Source: Oscillospiraceae bacterium
Lineage (GTDB): Bacteria > Bacillota > Clostridia > Oscillospirales > Ruminococcaceae
DNA: 64,000 bases
Assembly: GCA_009784825.1 (NCBI GenBank)
Contig: WQXO01000005.1
Span: 100,876-164,875, forward strand
Reading direction: 5' to 3'
The notes beneath the pieces were generated by a model that was not told where the DNA came from, made no database searches, and was given only the letters and a program-made list of their open reading frames with translations. Shown here one piece after another: positions 1 to 9,325 of the stretch. The stretch's first letter is position 1. Each line of letters begins with the position of its first letter. A program made the position numbers and the translations under genes.

Positions 1-288
1 CGAGGGTTTACTCGTGAGGTGTCGGGCGAGAAGATATTCATCGACCATGAGATTACCTCTATCCAGAATTATATTGATAAAGCGACACTAAGCAAGTATG
101 ATGCGATTGACGTAAACGTGTATCAATCGAACATTTTCCATACGAAAATGCTGATTAAGAATATAGAATTGCAGAATTATTTGTTTAATGCAGATGTTTA
201 TGAGCTTCCGCCGCAGACACGGTTGGATATTACCAACAACCTAAGGCGAGAGATGATTGAGATATTTTCGGGAAGCAATATTTATTAA
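1..288 (+). CDS. C-terminal part of an unidentified protein, truncated by window start
   Basis: Frame 1 is open from base 1 to TAA at 288; SD-like sequence then leads to the next gene. Confidence 0.6.
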   Translation, partial: RGFTREVSGEKIFIDHEITSIQNYIDKATLSKYDAIDVNVYQSNIFHTKMLIKNIELQNYLFNADVYELPPQTRLDITNNLRREMIEIFSGSNIY

Positions 289-307
289 ATAAACGGAGGA
301 ATTTATT

Positions 308-985
308 ATGAAGTATCAAGTAGTGGGCGAGCCGTTTCCGGTTGTTATATGCGACCTTGAGGATGGGGAATCAATGATGTGCCAAGCAGGTGCGATGATG
401 TGGATGTCGCCCAATATGGAGATGAAGACTTCCACCGGCGGCGTTGGGAAAATGTTCACTAAAATGCTTACCAAGGAATCGCTGTTCCAGAATACCTATA
501 CAGCGAAAGGCGGGCAGGGTAAAATTGCGTTCCATGTTGACGCACCCGGGCAGATTCTGCCTATTCAAATATCGGCAAACAAGACTATCGTTGCACAGAA
601 ATCCTCTTACTTAGCCTCTGAACCCGGTGTTGAGCTTAAGACGTTCTTCCAAAAGAAGTTGGGTGTAGGGCTGTTCGGCGGCGAGGGCTTCATTATGCAG
701 CAGTTAGTCGGCGAGGGTATGGCGTTTATCGAAATGTTCGGCTTTGTCGTGGAGTATGACTTGGCGGCAGGTGAATCAATGGTTTTAAGCACCGGAGCAT
801 TAGCGGCAATGGATGCAACCTGTACCATGGATTTGGAGGAGGTTAAAGGTGTCGCAAACGTGCTGTTCGGCGGTGAAAGTGTGTTCAACACACGTGTTAC
901 CGGACCGGGGCATATCTGGTTGCAGACCATGCCTGTGAGTGTGCTTGCATCGGCGATTGTGCCTTATTTGCCGAATAAGAACTAA
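308..985 (+). CDS. TIGR00266/AIM24 family protein
   Basis: 225 aa MKYQVVGEPFPVVICDLEDGESMMCQAGAMMWMSPNMEMKT..., typical AIM24/TIGR00266 start and Gly-rich motifs; SD GGAGG. Confidence 0.9.
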   Translation: MKYQVVGEPFPVVICDLEDGESMMCQAGAMMWMSPNMEMKTSTGGVGKMFTKMLTKESLFQNTYTAKGGQGKIAFHVDAPGQILPIQISANKTIVAQKSSYLASEPGVELKTFFQKKLGVGLFGGEGFIMQQLVGEGMAFIEMFGFVVEYDLAAGESMVLSTGALAAMDATCTMDLEEVKGVANVLFGGESVFNTRVTGPGHIWLQTMPVSVLASAIVPYLPNKN

Positions 986-1002
986 GATAGCTTAATAAAA
1001 AT

Positions 1003-1031
1003 CAACGGTTCGTTTGTGTGACGAACCGTTG
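1003..1031. terminator. Bidirectional rho-independent terminator
   Basis: CAACGGTTCGT-TTGTGTG-ACGAACCGTTG between convergent genes, A/T tracts on both sides. Confidence 0.85.
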
Positions 1032-1036
1032 TTTAA

Positions 1037-1816
1037 TTATTTCGGTATTTCCTCGAGCGGCATTTTTCTGCTTATGCTCCAATAAGCCAATGACAGTATC
1101 ACTCCCCCGATTATGTTCCCCAAAGTCACTGCACCGAGGTTTTTCAGCATTGCTGTTAATAAGATACCGCCGCTGTCGATTTTGAGCGTTCCGAGAGTGA
1201 ACAGTGTCATATTAGCAATCGAGTGTTCAAACCCGCATATCACAAACAGGTATATCGCCCAAAAGATTAAGATGAGCTTGCCGCTTTCGCTTTTCATACG
1301 GTAAACTGACCATACTGCGGCACATACTAAAAGATTACAGAAAACTCCCCTGATTAACAATTCTATAAAGTCGGGTGAGGTTTTTGAGACGATTGAATTT
1401 ACTGTTGCTGACAGCATTTCTGCCCTCAAATACCCTGTTCCCCTAAAGAGCAGTGCGATTAGTGCAGAGCCCACAAAGTTTCCTATGTAGCAGAGTGTAC
1501 AAAGCCCGATACCGTCCCTCAAGCGGACTTTTTTACGTGCGATTCCCGCTGTCATGACGAACACGTTCCCTGTGAACAGCTCCGCCCCCGCAAACACAAC
1601 AAGGCTGAGTGCCGCCGCAAAGCTCGCCCCTTGAAGGATTTTTATCCCTACGAAATCCTGTAACATTCCTGCCATTATTAAAGTTGCAATAACGCATAAG
1701 CCCACATATATTCCCGCTAACATCGACGACACGAAATACGCGATTTTGTCGCTTTTAAAAAAACCGACTTTCTTTTCGGCAGCACTAACCACCAAATCGT
1801 ATCCGTTATAAATCAT
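1037..1816 (-). CDS. Formate/nitrite transporter family protein
   Basis: 259 aa, multiple TM, FNT-like motifs (GASFAAALSLVVFAGAELFTGN; ICGFEHSIANM). Confidence 0.88.
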   Translation of the reverse strand: MIYNGYDLVVSAAEKKVGFFKSDKIAYFVSSMLAGIYVGLCVIATLIMAGMLQDFVGIKILQGASFAAALSLVVFAGAELFTGNVFVMTAGIARKKVRLRDGIGLCTLCYIGNFVGSALIALLFRGTGYLRAEMLSATVNSIVSKTSPDFIELLIRGVFCNLLVCAAVWSVYRMKSESGKLILIFWAIYLFVICGFEHSIANMTLFTLGTLKIDSGGILLTAMLKNLGAVTLGNIIGGVILSLAYWSISRKMPLEEIPK

Positions 1817-1819
1817 GCT

Positions 1820-2599
1820 TTATAACCTCCTCTTTCCTTGATTTTTGTTTAGATAATCCCCGTTTTGATTTTCATTGTCAATCTCTATAATTTTTTTAAC
1901 CATATCGTTATATTTAAACGAATATAGATACATATTACTGTTTGGCTTTTCTACCATTTCTTTTATGATAGAATCAGAATTTAAAAATTCTCTAATAACA
2001 ATTTCTGTCAAATCACTATCTATGTTTTCAATTCTTTTTGATTCGCCGGGGTTAAAATATCTGTTAGCATACCCCAGCCTGTCAAGGACATACAATTCAT
2101 TGTCATGCTCCCAAATATCATAAGCGAACATATACACGCACTGCATAACATAACTCTCCTCATGACCACGAGGTTTTAATAAATTATCAATATCATGTTG
2201 AGAAGGGAGGCATAAAAACAATAGTATTCTATCGCCGATTTTATACAGAGGAAACTCATACATAGTGCTTTGGCTTGTTCCTCGTTGCCTGAAAGTTATT
2301 TCATCTCCCGCAGATAAATCGCCTTTTATAACATTATTCACCGTTGCGGAAAAAAGTGTGTATCGAACATCGAGATTTTCATCTAACCATTCTGTCACAG
2401 TAACATCAATGATTAAATCCGTTCCCTCTATTATTTCTTCTATTGTTTCAGGTACATGGCTTAAACTAACACTTGATATTCCTTTACCTACTCTTACAGG
2501 TGTGTCTTTAGGTTTGCTACTACAAGCTGTTAATGCGAGGGTTAATGCGAAGATGAGCAGTCCTGTTGTGATTTTTGTTGCTGTTTTGGTAAGTTTCAT
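1820..2599 (-). CDS. Putative lipoprotein of unknown function
   Basis: Signal peptide plus lipobox (LALTACSS). Confidence 0.7.
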   Translation of the reverse strand: MKLTKTATKITTGLLIFALTLALTACSSKPKDTPVRVGKGISSVSLSHVPETIEEIIEGTDLIIDVTVTEWLDENLDVRYTLFSATVNNVIKGDLSAGDEITFRQRGTSQSTMYEFPLYKIGDRILLFLCLPSQHDIDNLLKPRGHEESYVMQCVYMFAYDIWEHDNELYVLDRLGYANRYFNPGESKRIENIDSDLTEIVIREFLNSDSIIKEMVEKPNSNMYLYSFKYNDMVKKIIEIDNENQNGDYLNKNQGKRRL

Positions 2600-2683
2600 T
2601 GTGTCTTTCTCCTTGTCTGATGCTATTGCGTTATATTATATAGCAAGGGCATGTATTATGTCAAGGTTGTAATAAAAACTCAC

Positions 2684-2712
2684 TTGACAACCCCGGGCGT
2701 TTCTATTATAAT
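2684..2712 (+). promoter_or_regulatory. SigA-type promoter upstream of ECF sigma/LRR gene
   Basis: TTGACA (2684) - 17 nt - TATAAT (2707). Confidence 0.8.
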
Positions 2713-2840
2713 AAAACAACAGTTTTTTGTGCGAATTTTGTAGAATTTGCACAAATTTGAATTTTTTCTAAAAATATTAGACCTCACACCCTGCTATTAC
2801 GTCTATATTGTGAACCCGAAAAATTCAAAGGAGAAATAAA

Positions 2841-4976
2841 ATGGATAAGATTAAACTAACCGCTACAGTTATGGCGGCACAAACAGGCGATAATGCCGCT
2901 CTCGAAACACTCTATCGTGAGTATGCAAAGCCCGTTTACTTCCTCGCCCTTAAAATCTTAGCAAACAAAGAGGACGCAGAAGATATTACGCAAGAGGTCT
3001 TTATACATATGTTTCAGAAAGTAGCGGATTTGAAAAATCCCGAAACATTCCCGACATGGCTCAATCGTATGACCTCTAACAAATGCACCGACTTTTTGAG
3101 AAAAAGAAAAATCACACTCAATATTGACGATGAAGAAATAGCACAGTCGGAGTTCTTCGAGGAAAGTGACCCTTTGTTAGTTCCCGAGAAATCCCTCGAC
3201 AATGCCGAAACAGTGAAAATCATCACCGATATTATTGACGGCTTACCCTTGCCGCAAAGGTTATGTGTGTACTATTATTATTATGAACACTTGACAATAG
3301 CACAGATTGCTGAAAATCTTGAAACAAACGAAAGCACTGTCAAGAATAGGCTTGCATTAGCACGTGAGAAAATCCGCAAGGCAATAGAAACCCTCGAAAA
3401 GAGAGAGGGTATTAAGCTGTATGGTGTTGCTCCGTTAATGATTACACCGATACTCTTCAAGGCGTTACGCAATTTTGAAATGCCGCAGGGGCTTGCTGAA
3501 AGTATACTCGGCAACGTAAACGCAGAAGCCGCCACAGTTACAGAAGTACCTACAGACACAGTTACTGAAGCACCCTCGGACACAGGCACAGTAACAGAAT
3601 ATATACCGGATATAGATGACACAAATCCCGCCGTTAGGGAAACAGAATCACCAATACAGGAATTTATAAAGGAACAAGCAGAAGATTTTTTAGAAAAAGC
3701 GGCAGAAAAGGCAACAAAAAAAGCAATGACTGAAGCAGGGAGATATGTCAAGAAAAAGGCTGTGCCGGCAATAGTAAAAAAACTTGCGGCGGCAACTCTG
3801 AAAACAAAAATCCTCATTTCATTAGGGGCGATAATAATTGCGGCTTTAGCCGTGTTGGCTGTCATTATAATTGTTAATTCATATAACAATAACAAGCCTG
3901 TTATGGCAGATAATGAAGACAGACCGAGAGTAACAACCGAAAAACCCGCAACGACCGACACGCCCGATGTTACAACTACAACACCTACAGACACAACAAC
4001 TCCGCTGTCAACCGCCGAGCCAAACAATGAAGAATTGACAGAGGAAGAGATAGATGAAATTGAAAACTATATCAGAAATAACACTCCAGCTATACTCTCT
4101 CTGCCATATTTTGATGATATTACCAAAATAAATTTAACCAATTATTTTGACAGATTGGATTTACATTCATTGTATCGTGATAATAAGTTTGAAATTCAAA
4201 AAGCAGAACACTCTAATTTGTACTCTTTCACACCGCAAGTGTTTGAAGATTATATATGCACACATATAAATCCAATGCTTTCAATTGAAGATTTTAAGTA
4301 TCAAGAATTTTACGATAGCGAGAGAGATAAAATTGAAATTCATTACTTTCAAGGTACATTAGTGGGAGGATATTCTTTATCAGTTGAAGAAGTTTATAGA
4401 ATAGAAAATAAATATTATGTTACTTTAAAAGATGTAGTTCATCCTATAAGGGCGGAGCCTTTTGAATCTGATTTTGGTATACTCACGATAATAAAAAACG
4501 AAAATGGAAACTTTAATATTCTCTCAAGAATACCCGGCGAAGAAATACCCGAACCCTCGCCGCCCGAAACAACTCCTACCGAACCGATTGAATATATTTC
4601 GATAAATTTAAACAGTCAAGGTATAACAGATGAAATACTTGCTCAATATGTAGCAGACGGCACAATACCGCAGAATGTCATGTTTTTGCATTTGTTCGGC
4701 AACCAAATCACCGATATTTCCCCGTTGAGCGGGCTGACAAATTTGCGGCATTTGTCTTTGAGTTACAACCAAATCACTGATATTTCCGCGTTAAGTGGAA
4801 TGACAAATATGACTACATTGAATTTGGATAGAAACCAAATCACCGATATTTCCCCGTTACACGGGTTGATTAATTTAGAGTATTTGTCTGTTCAATATAA
4901 TTCGCTCGATAACAAAACTGAACAAATTCAAGCATTCGCAGCAGCATTACCGAATTATTGCCGAATATTCGCATAA
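2841..4976 (+). CDS. ECF-type RNA polymerase sigma factor fused to TM helix and extracytoplasmic leucine-rich repeats
   Basis: N-term sigma70 region 2/4 (YREYAKPVYFLALKILANKEDAEDITQEVF; LPLPQRLCVYYYYYEHLTIAQIAENLETNESTVKNRLALAREKIRK), TM LISLGAIIIAALAVLAVIIIV, Thr/Pro linker, LRRs NQITDISPLSGLTNLRHLSLSY. Confidence 0.85.
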   Translation: MDKIKLTATVMAAQTGDNAALETLYREYAKPVYFLALKILANKEDAEDITQEVFIHMFQKVADLKNPETFPTWLNRMTSNKCTDFLRKRKITLNIDDEEIAQSEFFEESDPLLVPEKSLDNAETVKIITDIIDGLPLPQRLCVYYYYYEHLTIAQIAENLETNESTVKNRLALAREKIRKAIETLEKREGIKLYGVAPLMITPILFKALRNFEMPQGLAESILGNVNAEAATVTEVPTDTVTEAPSDTGTVTEYIPDIDDTNPAVRETESPIQEFIKEQAEDFLEKAAEKATKKAMTEAGRYVKKKAVPAIVKKLAAATLKTKILISLGAIIIAALAVLAVIIIVNSYNNNKPVMADNEDRPRVTTEKPATTDTPDVTTTTPTDTTTPLSTAEPNNEELTEEEIDEIENYIRNNTPAILSLPYFDDITKINLTNYFDRLDLHSLYRDNKFEIQKAEHSNLYSFTPQVFEDYICTHINPMLSIEDFKYQEFYDSERDKIEIHYFQGTLVGGYSLSVEEVYRIENKYYVTLKDVVHPIRAEPFESDFGILTIIKNENGNFNILSRIPGEEIPEPSPPETTPTEPIEYISINLNSQGITDEILAQYVADGTIPQNVMFLHLFGNQITDISPLSGLTNLRHLSLSYNQITDISALSGMTNMTTLNLDRNQITDISPLHGLINLEYLSVQYNSLDNKTEQIQAFAAALPNYCRIFA

Positions 4977-5030
4977 GAAACCCACGTAAGTATGTGGTAA
5001 AAAATTAATAATTTAAAGGAGAATTTCATC

Positions 5031-5624
5031 ATGAAAAAAATTGGTTTATTTGATATTTTTATTGCGGCTATTATAGTCATTGCCGCTATCTCAGCTATAT
5101 TAAGAGACGGAATACCCACAGGAGTCGTTTTTGGTTTTGGATTATTCGCTTTTACTCTAATTCTGTGTCGTTTGGTATTAGGGTGGTGTTCAGGCATAAG
5201 AAAGTTTCTCGCAATTTTGTTACTGCTTATTTTTGTGATACAAAGTGTTGTAATCTACCAATCTGTCGTTTATGCAAGCAACTTAGAGACTAATATAGTA
5301 TATATTTTGTTAATTGTTGTAACGGGTTTTCTTATGTTGCTTGATTTATTTGGATTGTTTATGTTGAGGGCATGGTATTTTCGCTGTCCGAAATGCAAAA
5401 AAATGTTTTACTTGGTCAAAAGCTCTACCGATAGCGAAACCCGTTATGAAATGCGGCGTGCAGAAGTAGGTGACACCAGAAGTGAATATACCGGAAAAGT
5501 TGTCCAAAGGCATTACGCCGATGTAAAACACTCATATGACAAGCATACAACGAATTATGTCTGCAAGTGCTGTAATTTTACAAAAAAGAAGATTCGCAAC
5601 GGAAGGAGCAGAAGAGTTGGTTAG
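5031..5624 (+). CDS. Membrane protein with C-terminal zinc-ribbon-like cysteines
   Basis: Several TM segments; CPKC...CKCC motif; SD AAAGGAG. Confidence 0.6.
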   Translation: MKKIGLFDIFIAAIIVIAAISAILRDGIPTGVVFGFGLFAFTLILCRLVLGWCSGIRKFLAILLLLIFVIQSVVIYQSVVYASNLETNIVYILLIVVTGFLMLLDLFGLFMLRAWYFRCPKCKKMFYLVKSSTDSETRYEMRRAEVGDTRSEYTGKVVQRHYADVKHSYDKHTTNYVCKCCNFTKKKIRNGRSRRVG

Positions 5625-5651
5625 AAAACAAAGCATTAAAAACTCTCCCAC

Positions 5652-5680
5652 TTGACAATCCCAAACATTTCTATTATAAT
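5652..5680 (+). promoter_or_regulatory. SigA-type promoter directly abutting the decarboxylase start
   Basis: TTGACA (5652) - 17 nt - TATAAT (5675); ATG at 5688. Confidence 0.85.
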
Positions 5681-5687
5681 AAACCCC

Positions 5688-7133
5688 ATGAAACTTAATC
5701 AAAATCTCACTCCTATAAAAACCGCCCTGGAGCAGTTCCAAAAGCACCGTATTGTGCCTTTTGACGTTCCGGGGCATAAGCGTGGGCGAGGCAATGCAGA
5801 GCTAACCAAGTTTTTGGGGCAGGCTTGTATGAACCTTGATGTTAATTCCATGAAGCCTCTCGATAACCTATGCAGTCCCGTTTCGGTAATCGCTGAGGCA
5901 GAGGCACTTGCCGCAGATGCGTTCGGGGCAAGCCATGCCTTTTTTATGGTGGGGGGGACAACCTCTGCAGTTCAAGCGATGGTGTTCTCCGCTTGTAAAA
6001 AAGGTGATAAGATTATTCTGCCTCGGAATGTTCACCGAAGTGTAATCAACGCCATGGTGTTAATCGGGTGCGTGCCGGTGTATGTTAATCCGGGAGTTGA
6101 TAAAAAGCTGGGGATTTCCCTCGGAATGAAGCTGGTTGATGTTAAAAAAGCCATTACCGATAACCCCGACGCTAAGGCGGTTCTTGTGAATAACCCGACT
6201 TATTACGGGATATGCTCGGACATTAAATCAATCGCCGAGCTTGCCCATAAACACGGTATGCTTGTTTTGGCAGACGAAGCCCACGGAACGCATTTTTACT
6301 TTGGTGAAAACCTCCCAATTAACGGGATTAAGGCGGGGGCAGATATGGCGGCAGTGAGTATGCATAAGTCGGGAGGGTCGCTTACGCAGAGTTCTTTTCT
6401 GTTATGCGGGGAGAAAGTAAACGCAAACCATGTAAGACAAATAATAAACTTAACTCAAACTACATCGGGGTCATATTTATTCTTGTCAAGTCTTGATATA
6501 TCACGCAAAAACCTTGCTTTACACGGGAGAGAAATATTTGGAAAAGTGACAGGACTTGCTGAATATGCACGGGAGGAAATTAATAAAATAGGGGATTATT
6601 ACGCTTATTCACGGGAATTAATCAACGGTGATGAGGTATATGATTTTGACCCGACAAAGCTGTCGGTGTTTACCCTTGATATTGGGTTGGCGGGGATTGA
6701 GGTATATGATTTGTTAAGAGACGATTATGACATTCAAGCGGAGTTCGGCGACATCGGGAATATCTTAGCCTACATTTCTGTGGGTGACCGTGAACGGGAT
6801 TTGGAACAGTTAGTGGGGGCGTTGACCGATATTCGCAGGCGGTTCAAGCGTTCAAGGGTGGATATGCTGAGCTATGAGTATATTAACCCTGTTGTCGAAA
6901 TGTCACCGCAGGAAGCGTTTTATTCCGAGAAAACCTCGCTTTTAATCAAAGAAGCCGAGGGAAGAGTGAGCGGGGAGTTTGTGATGTGTTATCCGCCGGG
7001 GATTCCTATATTGGCTCCGGGAGAGCTGATAACAAGTCAAGCGGTGGAGTATATACTTTATGCTAAGGAAAAAGGATGTTCAATGACAGGAACCGAGGAT
7101 TCGGCAATAGAAAGGATTATGGTGGTGAAATAA
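5688..7133 (+). CDS. Orn/Lys/Arg decarboxylase family, PLP-dependent
   Basis: MKLNQNLTPIKTALEQFQKHRIVPFDVPGHKRGRG start, ADEAHGTHFYF and SMHKSGGSLTQ PLP motifs; start moved to 5688 because the promoter overlaps the longer ORF. Confidence 0.9.
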   Translation: MKLNQNLTPIKTALEQFQKHRIVPFDVPGHKRGRGNAELTKFLGQACMNLDVNSMKPLDNLCSPVSVIAEAEALAADAFGASHAFFMVGGTTSAVQAMVFSACKKGDKIILPRNVHRSVINAMVLIGCVPVYVNPGVDKKLGISLGMKLVDVKKAITDNPDAKAVLVNNPTYYGICSDIKSIAELAHKHGMLVLADEAHGTHFYFGENLPINGIKAGADMAAVSMHKSGGSLTQSSFLLCGEKVNANHVRQIINLTQTTSGSYLFLSSLDISRKNLALHGREIFGKVTGLAEYAREEINKIGDYYAYSRELINGDEVYDFDPTKLSVFTLDIGLAGIEVYDLLRDDYDIQAEFGDIGNILAYISVGDRERDLEQLVGALTDIRRRFKRSRVDMLSYEYINPVVEMSPQEAFYSEKTSLLIKEAEGRVSGEFVMCYPPGIPILAPGELITSQAVEYILYAKEKGCSMTGTEDSAIERIMVVK

Positions 7134-7136
7134 TAC

Positions 7137-7165
7137 TTGATATTTTTTTAGTATTATGATAGAAT
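7137..7165 (+). promoter_or_regulatory. Promoter of TA operon
   Basis: TTGATA - 17 nt - TAGAAT, followed by GGAGGTG SD. Confidence 0.6.
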
Positions 7166-7187
7166 ATAATCATGGAGGTGATTTATT

Positions 7188-7358
7188 ATGGGTGATAAGA
7201 AGTTAAGCTATGAGGAATATATTGAAAAAGGGTTAAGGGAAGCAGATGCAGAATTGAAGAAAAACCCACTGTTATATGATATTGATGATGTTTTAGACGA
7301 GATGGAAAGAAATATAATGAGTAGCTTTGATAAAAGGGATAAAAGATGTATAAGCTGA
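7188..7358 (+). CDS. Small antitoxin-like protein (56 aa) upstream of RelE/ParE-like toxin
   Basis: MGDKKLSYEEYIEKGLREADAELKKNPLLYDIDDVLDEMERNIMSSFDKRDKRCIS; strong SD; overlaps toxin start; absent from supplied ORF list. Confidence 0.75.
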   Translation: MGDKKLSYEEYIEKGLREADAELKKNPLLYDIDDVLDEMERNIMSSFDKRDKRCIS

Positions 7359-7654
7359 AAATTATGGAAGAAGCAAAATCAAGTTTGAAAAGCATTGAAA
7401 ACTATATTATAAGTGAATATGATAATCCGGCTGCCGCAAAACGTATAATGGTTTTGTTTAGAAAAGGATTTAAACGGGTTAGAGAACAACCGTTCTCTTG
7501 CCCCGTTTTTCAATCTGAAATATCGAAAGAACACGAATACAGAAAACTTATTGTACATAATTATGTCGTGTTTTATACAATTGACGAAGAAAGAAGGATT
7601 GTTATAATCGCACGGGTTTTCCATTGCAAACAAGACTATGAAAATAACATATAA
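7346..7654 (+). CDS. RelE/ParE superfamily toxin
   Basis: MYKLKIMEEAKSSLKSIENYIISEYDNPAAAKRI...YRKLIVHNYVVFYTIDEERRIVIIARVFHCKQDY. Confidence 0.88.
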   Translation: MYKLKIMEEAKSSLKSIENYIISEYDNPAAAKRIMVLFRKGFKRVREQPFSCPVFQSEISKEHEYRKLIVHNYVVFYTIDEERRIVIIARVFHCKQDYENNI

Positions 7655-7666
7655 AGGAAAAAAATC

Positions 7667-9325
7667 ATGGAAAATAACGCTAACTTTATTCACGATATTA
7701 TTGAGAAAGACCTCGCTGACGGTGTGGTTACGAAAGTCCATACCCGCTTCCCGCCTGAGCCTAACGGTTATCTCCATATCGGGAGTGCTAAGGCAATTCG
7801 GATAAATTCCGAGGCGGCGAAGAAATACGGTGGGGTGTTCAACCTGCGGTATGACGATACTAATCCGGAACGGGAGGACGACGAGTATGTCCGCTCCATT
7901 CACGAGGACATTAAGTGGCTTATTGGGGAAGAGCCCAGCGGAGGTGTGTTCTTCGGGTCGGATTATTTCGATAAGTGTTATGAGTTCGCCGTTAAGCTGA
8001 TTAATGACGGTAAAGCCTACGTCTGCGATTTAAACAATGATGAAATGCGGGAATACAGAGGTACACTTACTGAAGCGGGACGGGAAAGCCCCTATCGAAA
8101 CCGCAGTGTTTCTGAAAATTTGGAATTGTTCGGGAAAATGAAGAACGGTGAGTTCCCTAACGGGGCTTGTACGCTCCGTGCGAAAATTGACATGGCTTCC
8201 CCGAATATGAACCTGCGTGACCCTGCGATTTATCGGATTTTGCATACCGAGCATCACCGTCAGGGGGGTAAATGGTGCATATATCCGCTGTATGACTACG
8301 CTCACCCTATTCAGGATGCACTTGAGGGGATTACCCATTCCTGCTGTTCCATTGAGTTTGAGAACCACCGCCCGTTATATGATTGGGTGGTAGAGAATAT
8401 ATTTATTGAAACCGGCGATAGCTGGCAAAAAAGGCAGTGCCTGCCTAATCAATACGAATTTGCACGTTTAAACGTGACCTATACCGTTATGAGTAAGCGG
8501 TATCTAAGGGAATTAGTCGAGGGAGGATACGTTGACGGATGGGACGACCCCCGTATGCCCACATTATGCGGATTGAGGAGAAGAGGGTATACACCGTCTG
8601 CAATTAACGATTTTCTTGACCGTGCAGGCTATTCAAAAGCGATGAGCGTTGTGAGCATTGAAATGCTTGAGCATTGTATGCGGGAGGAATTAAACGAGAT
8701 TGCATTGCGGAAAATCGCAGTAATCGAACCATTGCTTGTAACTATTACGAATTTCCCCGACGATAAAAATGAAATTCCTTGTGAAATATCCAATCATCCG
8801 CAGAACCCCGAAATGGGAACACGTATTCTGCCTTTCACAAAGCAGGTATATATCGAACAGTCAGACTTTTCGGATAATCCGCCGCCGAAGTTCCACAGGT
8901 TAAAACCGGACAGTGAAGTTCGGTTGATGGGAGCGTTTATAATCAAGTGCGACGAGGTTATAAAAGACGAGAGCGGCAAAGTAGTCGAATTACGCTGTAC
9001 TGCCGATTTCCACACCAGTAAAGAAAGAAAAGTCAAGGGGACTATTCATTGGCTTTCTGTAAATAACTGCATTGACAGCATAATTATGCAGTATGACCGA
9101 TTGTTTACGGCAGAGGAAGTTGTCGGCGACGATTACAAGGATTTCTTAAATAAGGATTCTGTTAAGAGATATGACAGAGTTAAATTAGAGAAATCCCTCG
9201 AAACGGCGAAAACCGATGAGAGATTCCAATTCGTAAGAAACGGTTATTATTGCCCCGACAGTAAGAGTTTAGGTGTGTTTAACAGCATTGTGGGGCTGAA
9301 AAGCAGCTTTAAACCGAACGCCTGA
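7667..9325 (+). CDS. glnS: Glutaminyl-tRNA synthetase
   Basis: TRFPPEPNGYLHIGSAKAI and downstream class I aaRS motifs. Confidence 0.95.
   Translation: MENNANFIHDIIEKDLADGVVTKVHTRFPPEPNGYLHIGSAKAIRINSEAAKKYGGVFNLRYDDTNPEREDDEYVRSIHEDIKWLIGEEPSGGVFFGSDYFDKCYEFAVKLINDGKAYVCDLNNDEMREYRGTLTEAGRESPYRNRSVSENLELFGKMKNGEFPNGACTLRAKIDMASPNMNLRDPAIYRILHTEHHRQGGKWCIYPLYDYAHPIQDALEGITHSCCSIEFENHRPLYDWVVENIFIETGDSWQKRQCLPNQYEFARLNVTYTVMSKRYLRELVEGGYVDGWDDPRMPTLCGLRRRGYTPSAINDFLDRAGYSKAMSVVSIEMLEHCMREELNEIALRKIAVIEPLLVTITNFPDDKNEIPCEISNHPQNPEMGTRILPFTKQVYIEQSDFSDNPPPKFHRLKPDSEVRLMGAFIIKCDEVIKDESGKVVELRCTADFHTSKERKVKGTIHWLSVNNCIDSIIMQYDRLFTAEEVVGDDYKDFLNKDSVKRYDRVKLEKSLETAKTDERFQFVRNGYYCPDSKSLGVFNSIVGLKSSFKPNA

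Noticed and set aside
3281-4027. 248-aa minus-strand ORF
   Set aside because: Shadow ORF antisense to the ECF sigma/LRR gene; low-complexity Val/Ser composition mirrors the sense codons and there is no SD.
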